Shown piece after piece: positions 40,049-49,865 of a DNA stretch of 53,607 nucleotides. The stretch is from an uncultured Lachnospiraceae bacterium. Lineage in GTDB: Bacteria > Bacillota > Clostridia > Lachnospirales > Lachnospiraceae. The notes under the pieces were generated by a model that was not told where the DNA came from, made no database searches, and saw nothing but the letters and a program-made list of their open reading frames with translations. The stretch's first letter is position 1, and the number at the start of each line of letters is the position of its first letter. The position numbers and the translations under genes were made by a program. Where the stretch lies: NCBI GenBank assembly GCA_910577445.1, contig CAJTMZ010000008.1, positions 4,932 to 58,538 of the forward strand, given 5' to 3'.

Positions 40049-42217
40049 TCATGTAAGTGCCGCTGCCGCCTGCGCTGTTTTTATCCTGATTTCCCTGCAG
40101 CTTATATGGCTTCCGTCGCGCACGGCAATTCCCGCGGAGCCTGTCAGGTACGGCCCGTCCCCGTCAACTGCTTCCAGACAGATATCCCCCGTCCTGGCAC
40201 TAATCCTGTTTTTCTCCGCCCCGATTTCAATTCGGTATTCCTTCCCCGTTTCCCATACAAAGGGCGCGCCGGCAAGCCTTACCAGACCCTTTCGGGTATT
40301 CTTCATAAGGACAAATTCTCCCTCCGAAAATCCTGCGAAGTATCCCCGCACGCCGCCCTGCACCCGGATACAGCCGTAATGCTGTTCGCCTGCATGGGGC
40401 GTCAGCGCAAACTCCGCCCGGTAGTCCCGCCAGTCATACCGCCCGGTGTAGGCTTCCCCGAAATCGGCGCAGGATAAATGCAGATTTCCATCCTCCAGAA
40501 AGAGATTTCCTTTCAATCGGGTAAACTGGCTGATTTCCTTACGGACGGAAGTCCATACCTCCTCTTTTTCCTTTGCAAAGTCAATCGTATAGTCCGGCCC
40601 TCCCGCCGCGTATAAATCGTCAACATAAACGTCAAAGCCTGCCCGGTTCCCGCTCATGGCGCAGATTTCAAAGGCAAATCCCATTTCATCCAGCAGTACG
40701 CCCTCCATGGCCGGAATAGAGTATTGCAGCGTAAACCATTTTCCCTTTTCCGTGATATACTCCCCGCTCAGATAAAGCTCCTTTGTCCGGGCGTTTCTCA
40801 CATAAAGATATGCCTTGCACTCCGGCGCCTCCTCCGGCAGCATCACGCTTCCGCAGACCGTCTGGCCCGGATACAGAAGCGGCGAAAAAGCCGGGTCGTA
40901 GCGGCTGTCGTGAAAGTCCTCAGGAAAGAGGCAGGTTCTGACATACAGGCAGACCCTCTCCCCTGGGCTGACCGGATAAGCGTGTGCCTTAAGGCATCTC
41001 TCCCCGGTATGGGAAGTCTCCGGCGTGTTTAGAAGCGAAAACTCCGGCGTTTCAGGGCAGGATGGGTTCGTGCGCTCAAGCCGCATTTCCATGGCATGGG
41101 TGGAACCGGGAAACTCAAAGTGGCAGCTATGAATCCGGTTTTCTATGATTTCCCGGAAGGGTTCGGGAAGCGTTTCTCCCCGAAGAGCCCACGCCAGCTT
41201 TGCAATATAACACGCGCCATAGGGAATATCCTGAATATTTAAGGAGCCCACAACGCCTGAACACGCCAGAAAATCATTGACAGGCTTCCGCCATTTTTCC
41301 TCTATGGCCTCAAGGCCTCCCCGCACGCCCATAATCGTGGCCACGTTCCCCACGTTGCAGTCCGTGTCCCAGCCGCACCGGTTGCAAATCGTCAGCGTAT
41401 CGGAAAAATCCCCCTTCCCATACAAAAGCGCGAGAACGATAACCGCCGTGTTGGGCAGAATATGGCAGACGCCAGGATATCTGTCGTAACCGTGAAAGCT
41501 GCGGATATAGGCAAAACAGTCCTCCCAGTTGTCCGGGTGTTTTTCATGGAAATCCATAACCTCCCGGACAAGTTTTGCGTAAGCGCTTTCCGCCGGGATA
41601 CAGGAAAGCCCCTTTTCCAGAATTGCCCGGATATCTTTTTCCACAAATGACACACTGATGCAGGCGGCAATAAAAACGCCCCCGTAAATCCCGTTTCCGT
41701 CATGGGTCACGCTCGCCGCTTTCGCCGCAAGGGACGCCGCCTGACCGGGATTCCCCGGACAGACCAGTCCCCAGGTGTCGATGAAAATCTGCCCCCCAAT
41801 CTGCTCCGCCATAGTGCTGCCGTTCTGCTTACGGCTCCCGCTTCGGGGCGCTGGAATGCCATGACGAAGGTTTAAGTAGGCCGTGTGCTCCGTAGAGCAT
41901 CCATAGCCTCCCCACCAGAAAAACCCGTGCTCAAAGGGCGCATAATTGAGCAAAGCCTCCCCCACATCGTCGGCCGTCATTTCCCGGCCTTTTGCCATAC
42001 TCTCTTCCAGCGCGCGCAGAAAGAACAGCGGCCCGTTGCTGTCGTCGTCCGCCGCAAAACGCTTATAGTCCACCGGGTAATCCCGGCACTTCCCGTAAAC
42101 GCTTTTTATCTGCTCATAAGTCCACCCCTCGACCGGCGCGCCAAGGCGTATCCCTATGATTTTCGCCAGCCAGCCCGCGTAAATTTTTTCAATCCATTCC
42201 TTTTTCAGTTCCGCCAT
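40049..42217 (-). CDS. ADP-ribosylglycohydrolase (DraG)-like enzyme fused to a jelly-roll domain
   Basis: 722 residues, no signal peptide. Residues ~1-350 form a DraG-type domain: the first metal site is FAADDDSNGPLFF, and the second is GWDTDCNVGN, a variant of GxDxDT. Enzymes of this fold remove ADP-ribose or other N- or O-linked ribosyl groups with two Mg2+ or Mn2+ ions. A central region (~380-510) is beta-rich. The C-terminal ~200 residues resemble LamG/3-keto-disaccharide-hydrolase jelly-rolls (GRYDWRDYRAEFALTPHAG; GYFAGFSEGEFVLMKN). AGGAG precedes the ATG at 42217. Next to a ribokinase-like gene and near nucleoside phosphorylase and hydrolase genes, it may release ribose from a riboside, but the substrate is unknown. 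Confidence 0.85.
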   Translation of the reverse strand: MAELKKEWIEKIYAGWLAKIIGIRLGAPVEGWTYEQIKSVYGKCRDYPVDYKRFAADDDSNGPLFFLRALEESMAKGREMTADDVGEALLNYAPFEHGFFWWGGYGCSTEHTAYLNLRHGIPAPRSGSRKQNGSTMAEQIGGQIFIDTWGLVCPGNPGQAASLAAKAASVTHDGNGIYGGVFIAACISVSFVEKDIRAILEKGLSCIPAESAYAKLVREVMDFHEKHPDNWEDCFAYIRSFHGYDRYPGVCHILPNTAVIVLALLYGKGDFSDTLTICNRCGWDTDCNVGNVATIMGVRGGLEAIEEKWRKPVNDFLACSGVVGSLNIQDIPYGACYIAKLAWALRGETLPEPFREIIENRIHSCHFEFPGSTHAMEMRLERTNPSCPETPEFSLLNTPETSHTGERCLKAHAYPVSPGERVCLYVRTCLFPEDFHDSRYDPAFSPLLYPGQTVCGSVMLPEEAPECKAYLYVRNARTKELYLSGEYITEKGKWFTLQYSIPAMEGVLLDEMGFAFEICAMSGNRAGFDVYVDDLYAAGGPDYTIDFAKEKEEVWTSVRKEISQFTRLKGNLFLEDGNLHLSCADFGEAYTGRYDWRDYRAEFALTPHAGEQHYGCIRVQGGVRGYFAGFSEGEFVLMKNTRKGLVRLAGAPFVWETGKEYRIEIGAEKNRISARTGDICLEAVDGDGPYLTGSAGIAVRDGSHISCREIRIKTAQAAAALT

Positions 42218-42238
42218 AATTTTTCTCCTGATAAGCAC

Positions 42239-42266
42239 AAAAGGAAGCAGCAATCCACTTCCTTTT
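42239..42266. other. Leader hairpin upstream of the DraG-like gene
   Basis: AAAAGGAAG (42239-42247) pairs perfectly with CTTCCTTTT (42258-42266). It lies in the likely 5' leader of the minus-strand gene and is T-rich on both sides; it may act as an attenuator. Confidence 0.35.
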
Positions 42267-42368
42267 TATAGTCACGTTTCAATATTATGTCTTATCCTAT
42301 TATATCTTTTCTTCAAAATTTCGTCAATCGAAATGCTGTTTCCACACGGGATTTTCATGGGAATTTTA

Positions 42369-42397
42369 TTGTAAATCAGACCGGCCTTTGCTATAAT
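42369..42397 (+). promoter_or_regulatory. Promoter of the nucleoside phosphorylase gene
   Basis: TTGTAA (42369-42374), 17-base spacer, TATAAT (42392-42397), about 33 bases before the start. The divergent DraG-like gene starts at 42217. Confidence 0.7.
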
Positions 42398-42429
42398 CAG
42401 TAAAACCGTTGAAAGAGAGGTACATAAAG

Positions 42430-43194
42430 TTGAAAACCGTATTTCAGAGAACAGAAATAACAGAGCCGGCTCTGTTTAATCCCTCCGACACCACAAAAAA
42501 GCCAGAGGGTTTTCCGGAAATCTGCATCTCCGCCTTTTCCCGCAAATTCTTTGAGAAATTTATCGCTTCGGGCAGCGCGGAAATAATTGCCCATCTCCAC
42601 TCCGTAAACGTTGACACGCCCGTCTATAAAATCAATTATAAAGGAAAAGAAATTGCTTTCTATCAGTCCATGGTCGGCGCACCGGCCTGCGTGGGATATT
42701 TTGAGGAAATCATAGCCATGGGCGCCAAAAAGTTCGTCCTGTTCGGCTCCTGCGGCGTGCTCGATGATAAAACGGTGGACGGCAACATTGTAATTCCCGT
42801 TTCCGCCGTCCGGGATGAAGGCACCAGTTATCACTATATCGCGCCCGCGCCGGAAATCGAGGCGGACCCCTGCGCCGTTCAGGTTCTGGAAAACGTACTG
42901 AAAAGCTTTGGCTGCCCTTACGTAAAAGGGAAAACATGGACCACCGATGCTTTTTACCGGGAAACCGTTCCCATTGTAAAAGAACGCAGGCAGGAAGGCT
43001 GCCTTACCGTTGAGATGGAATGCGCTTCCATGCTGGCCGTCTCAAAATACCGGAACATTCCCTTTATCCAGTTTTTATTCGGCGCCGACAATCTCAGCAC
43101 CGATACGTGGGACAAGAGAGATTTGGAAACGGCCGGATTTTCCAACACGGAAAAGTATATGGTTCTGGCGTTTGAATGCGGGATTGCCCTGTGA
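42430..43194 (+). CDS. Nucleoside phosphorylase (PNP/UDP family)
   Basis: 254 residues. It splits nucleosides with phosphate to base and (deoxy)ribose 1-phosphate. Family features: VGAPACVGYFEEIIAMGAKK, VLFGSCGVLDDKTVDGNIVIP, DEGTSYHY and CLTVEMECASMLAVSKY with the ME(C/S)E ribose-binding acidic residue. TWTTDAFYRET is the usual catalytic-region strand. The sequence resembles the uridine-phosphorylase-like branch; base specificity cannot be told. The TTG start at 42430 is nine bases after AGAGAGG; an earlier in-frame TTG lacks a site. It is divergent from the DraG-like/ribokinase operon, consistent with a role in riboside salvage. Confidence 0.9.
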   Translation: MKTVFQRTEITEPALFNPSDTTKKPEGFPEICISAFSRKFFEKFIASGSAEIIAHLHSVNVDTPVYKINYKGKEIAFYQSMVGAPACVGYFEEIIAMGAKKFVLFGSCGVLDDKTVDGNIVIPVSAVRDEGTSYHYIAPAPEIEADPCAVQVLENVLKSFGCPYVKGKTWTTDAFYRETVPIVKERRQEGCLTVEMECASMLAVSKYRNIPFIQFLFGADNLSTDTWDKRDLETAGFSNTEKYMVLAFECGIAL

Positions 43195-43259
43195 TATTCA
43201 CCGTCAATAGTACGGGCGCTGCCTCTGTCCCAAAGCAGCGCCCTTTACCTGTTAATCTG

Positions 43260-46200
43260 TTATTTTTCTTCTTCCCTTCTTTTCTTCCGGATTACTGTCA
43301 TGCCGCCTGCAAGAACCAGGACGCTGCCTCCGGCCAGAACGGTCAGGAACGTTTTAAGGCCGTTTCGGCCTTTCACCTCTGCAGAACCGTTGCCGGGAGA
43401 ACCGGCATCCCCGCCGTTTCCATCTTTCTTAAGCTGCTTTCCATCTTCTCCGCTGCTCCCGGAATCGGAATCCATTGAAACGCCGTCCACAACAACAACG
43501 TAATTTCCTCCTCTGGTAAATGCAAGCTCCACGGTTCCGTCCGCCATTATCCCGCCGTCACAGACAAATTCCGGTTCCTCTTTGCCCTCACCCAAGTATA
43601 TCAAAACGGCTGTCAGACCGGCATTTTCCTTGCCTGCGTCAAGAGAAAGCACTGCCGTAAAGCCAAATTCACCCTGATGAAGCAGCTTCAGATAAATACT
43701 TCCGTCCGCGCTGCCCGGCTTTTCCCGCAAATCCTGATAAAGGCTCCCGGGTACTATGCTTAAGTCCTCCGGTATCTTCCCGGCTTCTGTCTCTGCCGAA
43801 AAATCAATATCTCCAATTTTATCCGCCTTAAAGCTCCTTCCGTTTACGCGCCAGACCATGCCGTTACCCATGTAAAAAGCAATGGTAATATCCCGCCCGC
43901 TCAATACGTTCAGGACTTCACCCGGAACAACCACCTCCCCGTTCATATCCACGTTTATCAAATCACCCTCCGGAGCGTCTTCGGCCTCCGATTTGATAAT
44001 CTCCCAGCCAGTTTTTGTCACCAGAGCCGTACCATCCGCAGGTTTTATAAAAGGCTGCCTGCGAAATGCACTGTTGCCGAATAAATCCCGGCTGCCGGCC
44101 TTTTCTCCCCCGGCAATATGCGAACCGGCGGAGTTTTTCGCTGTCTGCCGCCCCAAAGAAGCGCCTGCGCCATTTTTGAGATTGCCGGAGCCGCTGCCGG
44201 CCGGATTGCCTGCCCTGCTGCCGGAACCGCTTCCCGTTCCGCCCTCCGAACCGCTGCTGTTGCCGCCGCTGCCAGAGCCGCCGCTGCCCGAATTCCCCGA
44301 ACCGCTCCCATTATCGCCGCCGGAGCCGGAACCATCTTCCGAACCGCCGCCATTGTCGCCGCCGGAACCATCTCCCGTACCACCGCCAGAGCCGCCTCCC
44401 GTACTGCCCGTCTTTGTATAACTTACGCTGGCCGCCAGACTGTCCGTCATACCCGCTTTCACGGCAAAGGCTTTCACTATGGCCGGAACTGCCACCGCAA
44501 ATTCGCCGCTATATCGTTGGGACAGCATTGTAGGCTCACTTCCGTCTGTTGTATAGTAAATCTCAGCCCCCGCCGTTTCACAGGTAATCGTAACCGTAAG
44601 GGCGGTTCCGCCCGCATAGCTTCCGCCCGCCGGACAGACAGAGGGCATCTTTACCCTGAACCGGGGCAGCGCGGCCGTTGCGGAAGACACACTGCCGGCA
44701 TTTTTGTCGCCGGTTTCCTTATACCGCTTGTAGCCTGCCGCCACTTCCCCCGCTGCGCCATATCCCACATTATCATCCTGCCAGTTTATCCCGTCAAAGC
44801 TATACTCGCAGCCTTCCGTGGCGGGAATCGTCACAAAGTAGCCCTTTTCTCCGTCCGCCTCATAAATAAGCTGAAAATCCCCCGGCGCGGCTTGCTGTCC
44901 TTTTGCCAGATTAACCTCCGCCTTTGCTTCCGGAGACTGGTTGTGAGTTGCCGTTGCCTGACGACGGACGGCAAGGGTTATGGTATCCGCCGACGAAAAC
45001 TCTTTTACATTGGCTCCCTCCGCCGACGACCAGCTGGCTCCGCCATCAAAGCTGTATTCCGTTCCGTCCGCTTCCTCAATCGTCACGGTCACGGTTCCGT
45101 TTTCCTTTTTCTCTATCCGGTACTGCAGCGCCGGAGCCGGAGGCGTGATTTTAGGAAAGGCAATCTGCCCTGTCCCTTTTGCGCTCCCCGCCTCATAGCA
45201 GTCCGTTTCCGGCATTCTTGCATAAAAGGTATGGGTCTTGCCCGGCGTTATGCCTGTAAACTCATTGGAATTCTGCCAGAGGCCGTCGTCCATCCGATAC
45301 TGTGCGCCTGCAACGGCGTTCACAGTGTAGGAATAGGTTTTCCCGTCCGTGATGTAGCTGCCCGCCACATTGCCGGGAATCTCCCGTCCGTCCGCTTTTG
45401 CCACCGCGCCCGGCGTTTCGTCCTCCAAAGCGCCCTCATAGCCTGCCGCCGTCACCTTCACAGAAATCTTTTTGCCGATATCCGCTTCCTTTAAAGTATA
45501 AGCCGCGCCGCTTCCCGTCTGTACAGGCGCTGTTTCCCCTTCCCGGTAAAAGCTGTAGACAAGGGGAACGCCCGGCTGCGCCCCGGTTACCGCTGCCGTC
45601 AGGGTTTCCCCGTATTTCGCCGTCCCGGTAAGAGCCGCGCTTCCCTCCAGATAAGCGGTAAAGGCCGCGTCGTTTTTGACTGCCCCGCTGGCAAGAAAAC
45701 TCTCCGTTGCTTTCGCCCGCACCTGAATCTGCCCTGCCTCATAGGCGTAATTACCGATTGCCAAAGTTCCGGTTACCTTTGTATTATCCTGCGCGTCAGG
45801 AGAAAAAGCGGCGCTTTCCATCTCCTTCCACGTGCTTCCGCCGTCAAGGCTGTATTCATAAACCACATCTTTTTTTCCGGTAAAGGTAAAACTGTCAGTC
45901 CCCGGCTCATCATTCACCCGGCCATTTACCGGTGCGTTTACCGCCGGGCAGTCCGCCTTCTGCACCTTATCCCCGGCTGTCGCATCCAGCTTTCCGGAGC
46001 AGTTCTCTGCCGTCACCTCCACACCGATTTTGCAGCCCACATCCTCCGCCGTCAGCCTATAGCTTACGGAATTTGCCCCCGGAATCGGCGTCCTGTTCCC
46101 GGCAGCATCCTGACGGTACCACTGGTAGGAAACAGCGCCGGCATTGGCCGTCCCCACAGATGCCAAAGCCGTCAGGGTTTCCCCGTATACCGCTTTCCCT

Positions 46201-49200
46201 TCTATGGAAACTGTACCCGCTACGGCGGTTTTCAATGTGGTAAAACTGACCTGCTTCACCTCTCCCACGTTCCCCGCAGCGTCCGTGCCCACCGCATATA
46301 CATAATAGACGGTGTTGGCCTTAAGCCCGGTAAGATGCAGCTCCAAATCCGTCCCCGCCTGCCCGCCGGTGACGGAGCGCTTTACACTATCGGCAGAATT
46401 CAGAATATCCGACGCCGTAATGCCGCTTTTTTCCGTATCCGACAGAAGATAGGTGATATTTCCGGACTCATTCATCTTAGCGAGCGGAGCCGCACCGGTG
46501 TCCTTAAGCCCCTCTCCCGCAGGCGCTGTCAGGGTAAGTACGGGCGCGGTGCTGTCAATCACAATACCGTCCGAGCAGATATAAGCGCTCCGGTTCCCCG
46601 CTTTGTCCTGCGCGTAAGCATAAATCACATAGCGCCCTTCCTCGTCCAGAGGAAAAGATGTCATATCGGAGGCCGTCCAGTCACCGGCGGAAAGCCCGCG
46701 CAGCTCATCCGCTGAAAGTGGCTTCTCTCCCGGCTTTCGGTCAATGTAATAATAAACCTTATCAATACCCGACAGCGCATCCTCCGCGTGAACGGTAACC
46801 TGCTGAGGCTTATAATGCCCAAAGGAAACCGCCGTCAGCAGCTTCTGCCACCAGACGTCCCTGTCGGTAATCTTAATCCCGTTACCGGTTCCGTCCCCAG
46901 CCGGCAGCGTAATATCCACCTTTACCCTGACCGTCTTCGCCCCCGTGATATAACCGGTCGTATCCTGTTTCAAATAGTAAGTAACGTCCGCCCCGTCCGG
47001 GCCTGTTTCCTTTTCATAAAAGATTTCCGCCCCGAACGTCCCGTCTAAAGAAGCGCTGAGGGTAAAGCCGGAGGGCGCGGTGATTTTCGCGCTGCTGCAC
47101 CACTCCTTTGGGGCTGCGGCCGCCTCGTTAGTTTCAAAGTAACGGACAGAAAAGGTCCGGGACAGAGTTCCCTCATAGTTGTTGATACCGGTAATCACAG
47201 CGGTTCCCTCTCCCACGCTCACGTTGCCGGAGTAGGAAACCGTGTAGTCCGTTCCCCGTACCAGCGTTTTCCCGTTTACCGTCACGGTTACGTCAGGCTC
47301 TTTTTCCTTTCCGTCATAAAAAATACCGTCCCCTTCCTCCACCGTCACGGCTCCGCCTTCAAGCCCCGCCGGGTTGACCTTAAGGGAAAAGGAAAACGTA
47401 TCCACAGGCGCGCTGTCCCCCTCCAGAGTGACGGCGCACTCATAGACATAATTTCCCACCGGCGGTTTATCCGAAAGGGTAACGCTGCTCTCTGTGGAAA
47501 GTACGGTATTCTCCCCCTGCCTTTTCCATGCAAAGAAAGCCTCCGCGCCTGTCACCTGAACGGAAAACTGCTGTCCATTTTCTCCGTATGCCGCCTCCGC
47601 TCCGGCAAAAGGCCGGGTAATCTCCGCCCTGTGCTCACGTTTACATGCCGTACAGGAACGGACATAAGTACTGCCTCCGCTTAGCGCCCATTCGGAAAAG
47701 GTGTGCGGCTCGCCTCCCTTTTGATAGCCGCAGACAGTACAGACGGCGCTGTGCTGTCCTTCTTTGCCGGAAGTGCTTCCGCCTGTCATATCTGTATATT
47801 CATAACTGCAATCTTCCTTTTCCTCCAATCCGCAGCCTTTACAGGTTCTGACATGGGAGCCTGTCTGGTCCGGCTCCCAGTCGCTAAAGCTGTGGGTGCA
47901 TATATCCACCCTGACATTCCCTTTCAGATACCAGGAAGTCCCGGGGTTCAGAATACTGTTGCTGTCCACATCATAATAAGCGCAGCCCTCTTCCAGCCAC
48001 GCCTTAACCTGGCCATTAGAAACATCATTCTTTAAAGTGTAGCTTTTCCCGTAAAAAGTACCGCCTGAAATTCTGTAATTACCGCCGCTCCACTGCGCAA
48101 ATAAAGCACCGGAAGAGCCTTCAAATATGCCCCCTCTGATTTCTATGTTACCGGAGCCTGCATCCACCGCATAAACAGACTTAAAATATCCCCCCTCAAT
48201 GAGTATATCAGTGCTGCCCGTTAATATAGCCCTTCCAATTTCATCTGAAGTGGTAAACTCTCCTCCTGTAATGGTAACCTTACTTCTTCTGGGACTTAAA
48301 GCATAGCTATACGCACTGACCTTTCCGCCTCTGATGATAACAGTACCGTCCTCTACTTTTATCCCCACGTTCCCTCTGTCAGTCCCTGTCATCTCAATCG
48401 TGCCGTTCTCTAATATAAACCTCCCTCCCGTTTTTACGTCCACACCGTGCCCCTGCAGATTATTGGTATTTAAAATCCTTCCGCTTTTCATGGTAAGGCT
48501 TCCGGCTAATACATTCATAAAGCTTCGCTTGCCGCCGCACTTACCTGACAGGGTAACGCCATCTTCCATTTCCAGCGTGATATTGCTGGCGGCATCATTA
48601 ATTTCCAGTTCCTTTCTTTCCAAATCCACATCCTTCAATATCCGGATTTCAGCCGTTTTTCCCTGCGCCGCATTCCATGCGTCGACAATACTTTCATAAT
48701 ATTCCGTCACTCCGTCCGCAGTCACGCCGGCAACGCTGTTTTCCGTCTGTTCGCTACTCTTTGTCATAAGCTTATTGAAACTGCCTGTCTCTTTAACCGT
48801 AAAATCTTCTTCTCCGTCCGCATTTTCTTCATCGGGATTTTCCTCAGGATTTTCGTTTAAATCCCCGTCAGGATTCTCCGTTTCTTTGTCCGCGTCTTCC
48901 TCTTCCACACAGATTTCGCATATGTAAGCGCATTCCGTCGCTTCCGCGTAACCGCAGTTTTCGCCGTGCACATGGCTGCATTCCGCCTCCTGCCAGATGC
49001 ATCCGCTCTCCTTTGTACAGACATGGCTGCAGTTTTCAACAATGCGTCTTTCCCCGCCGCCGCAGGCGTTGTTTTCACCAGAGCCGTCTTCTTCGCCGGA
49101 TGTATTCTCCTCTCCGGGTGTATCCCCGCCGCCGGAAGCGTCTTCCCCGTTTTCCGCACCACTCCCGTCTGTCTGCGTTATTTCCATATAACAATCCGGC

Positions 49201-49508
49201 CCGTGGGTATGGACACAGTTTACCATTATCCTGAAACAGTCCGGTCCGCACTCATGGATACAGGACTGCGCCTCCCTGTAGCCGCAGTCCGACGTATGTT
49301 CCATGTGATGAACGCATATTCCTGTAACCTGTCTGCGGTTTTCCTCTCCCTGACTTTCTTCTGAAGCTTCTGATTTGTCTGCCGCGGTTTCATTATCCGA
49401 CGCCTCTTTCTCATTTTCCGCCCGGACATAGGAAACCGCACCGGGCATGGTTACCGATAAGACACCAGCAAGCGCCAGTGCAAGCAGACGTTTCCCTGTT
49501 TTTTTCAT
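43260..49508 (-). CDS. Giant modular surface protein (Cys/His repeats, beta-helix, Ig-like and chitobiase-type domains)
   Basis: 2,082 residues. Signal peptide at 1-30. Residues ~60-210 hold Cys/His-rich repeats (CVHHMEHTSDCGYREAQSC; CSHVHGENCGYAEATEC) split by an acidic Gly-rich stretch. A parallel beta-helix occupies ~265-500. Zinc-ribbon-like repeats (CKGCGLEEKEDC, CTVCGYQKGGE, CTACKREH) lie at ~540-640. Several Ig/MBG-like domains follow (GTDYTVSYSGNVSVGEGTAV), then a chitobiase-type domain near 1,630 (AEIYYTTDGSEPTMLS). A Gly/Ser linker (~1,700-1,775) and a final domain lead to a membrane helix with a basic tail. No LPxTG is seen. AGGAGG precedes the ATG at 49508. Probably an adhesin or glycan-binding stalk. 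Confidence 0.88.
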   Translation of the reverse strand: MKKTGKRLLALALAGVLSVTMPGAVSYVRAENEKEASDNETAADKSEASEESQGEENRRQVTGICVHHMEHTSDCGYREAQSCIHECGPDCFRIMVNCVHTHGPDCYMEITQTDGSGAENGEDASGGGDTPGEENTSGEEDGSGENNACGGGERRIVENCSHVCTKESGCIWQEAECSHVHGENCGYAEATECAYICEICVEEEDADKETENPDGDLNENPEENPDEENADGEEDFTVKETGSFNKLMTKSSEQTENSVAGVTADGVTEYYESIVDAWNAAQGKTAEIRILKDVDLERKELEINDAASNITLEMEDGVTLSGKCGGKRSFMNVLAGSLTMKSGRILNTNNLQGHGVDVKTGGRFILENGTIEMTGTDRGNVGIKVEDGTVIIRGGKVSAYSYALSPRRSKVTITGGEFTTSDEIGRAILTGSTDILIEGGYFKSVYAVDAGSGNIEIRGGIFEGSSGALFAQWSGGNYRISGGTFYGKSYTLKNDVSNGQVKAWLEEGCAYYDVDSNSILNPGTSWYLKGNVRVDICTHSFSDWEPDQTGSHVRTCKGCGLEEKEDCSYEYTDMTGGSTSGKEGQHSAVCTVCGYQKGGEPHTFSEWALSGGSTYVRSCTACKREHRAEITRPFAGAEAAYGENGQQFSVQVTGAEAFFAWKRQGENTVLSTESSVTLSDKPPVGNYVYECAVTLEGDSAPVDTFSFSLKVNPAGLEGGAVTVEEGDGIFYDGKEKEPDVTVTVNGKTLVRGTDYTVSYSGNVSVGEGTAVITGINNYEGTLSRTFSVRYFETNEAAAAPKEWCSSAKITAPSGFTLSASLDGTFGAEIFYEKETGPDGADVTYYLKQDTTGYITGAKTVRVKVDITLPAGDGTGNGIKITDRDVWWQKLLTAVSFGHYKPQQVTVHAEDALSGIDKVYYYIDRKPGEKPLSADELRGLSAGDWTASDMTSFPLDEEGRYVIYAYAQDKAGNRSAYICSDGIVIDSTAPVLTLTAPAGEGLKDTGAAPLAKMNESGNITYLLSDTEKSGITASDILNSADSVKRSVTGGQAGTDLELHLTGLKANTVYYVYAVGTDAAGNVGEVKQVSFTTLKTAVAGTVSIEGKAVYGETLTALASVGTANAGAVSYQWYRQDAAGNRTPIPGANSVSYRLTAEDVGCKIGVEVTAENCSGKLDATAGDKVQKADCPAVNAPVNGRVNDEPGTDSFTFTGKKDVVYEYSLDGGSTWKEMESAAFSPDAQDNTKVTGTLAIGNYAYEAGQIQVRAKATESFLASGAVKNDAAFTAYLEGSAALTGTAKYGETLTAAVTGAQPGVPLVYSFYREGETAPVQTGSGAAYTLKEADIGKKISVKVTAAGYEGALEDETPGAVAKADGREIPGNVAGSYITDGKTYSYTVNAVAGAQYRMDDGLWQNSNEFTGITPGKTHTFYARMPETDCYEAGSAKGTGQIAFPKITPPAPALQYRIEKKENGTVTVTIEEADGTEYSFDGGASWSSAEGANVKEFSSADTITLAVRRQATATHNQSPEAKAEVNLAKGQQAAPGDFQLIYEADGEKGYFVTIPATEGCEYSFDGINWQDDNVGYGAAGEVAAGYKRYKETGDKNAGSVSSATAALPRFRVKMPSVCPAGGSYAGGTALTVTITCETAGAEIYYTTDGSEPTMLSQRYSGEFAVAVPAIVKAFAVKAGMTDSLAASVSYTKTGSTGGGSGGGTGDGSGGDNGGGSEDGSGSGGDNGSGSGNSGSGGSGSGGNSSGSEGGTGSGSGSRAGNPAGSGSGNLKNGAGASLGRQTAKNSAGSHIAGGEKAGSRDLFGNSAFRRQPFIKPADGTALVTKTGWEIIKSEAEDAPEGDLINVDMNGEVVVPGEVLNVLSGRDITIAFYMGNGMVWRVNGRSFKADKIGDIDFSAETEAGKIPEDLSIVPGSLYQDLREKPGSADGSIYLKLLHQGEFGFTAVLSLDAGKENAGLTAVLIYLGEGKEEPEFVCDGGIMADGTVELAFTRGGNYVVVVDGVSMDSDSGSSGEDGKQLKKDGNGGDAGSPGNGSAEVKGRNGLKTFLTVLAGGSVLVLAGGMTVIRKKRREEEK

Positions 49509-49865
49509 AGTAAAATATCCTCCTGACATTCCGCGCAACCTCTTTTTTATGAATACCGGAATAAATTCCGGCCTTCCCTTACATACAGATATCTGTTTTC
49601 AGTATATAAATCTGCCCGCTTTTTTCCATAAACGCGGCACGAAATGTAAAAATCCGTCCCAAACTGTATGAAATATTTTTTTAAAGAGAGTTAAAATTTA
49701 ATATGAAGTTTATTGCAAAGACAGGCGGCAGAAAATGAACGGACAGAGATAATGCTGTATGGCAGCAAAAGATGCAGTTGGCCTGACAAAACCATTTTTT
49801 ATGATTCTCGCTTTTCCCGCCGTTTTATGCTATGATGAAATAACCGCAAAAAAGGAGGCTTTTCC
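49509..49865. promoter_or_regulatory. Divergent intergenic region between surface protein and LytTR regulator genes
   Basis: 357 bases. Leftwards: TATACT (49606-49601) is a possible -10, followed by palindrome ACAGATATCTGT (49585-49596) and leader hairpin CCGGAAT-AA-ATTCCGG (49556-49571). Rightwards: TATGAT (49831-49836) with a weak -35, then AAGGAGG before the regulator start. The middle is AT-rich with no gene visible. Confidence 0.45.

Noticed and set aside
42230..42270. Riboswitch upstream of the DraG-like gene
   Set aside because: Only a single 9-bp hairpin is visible; no conserved riboswitch core.
43260..43400. LPxTG sorting signal at the surface protein C-terminus
   Set aside because: The end has a hydrophobic helix and basic tail, but no LPxTG or close variant precedes it in the translated sequence.
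44118..45494. 458-codon plus-strand frame opposite the surface protein
   Set aside because: Ala/Arg-rich product from Gly/Ser repeats on the other strand; no start signal.
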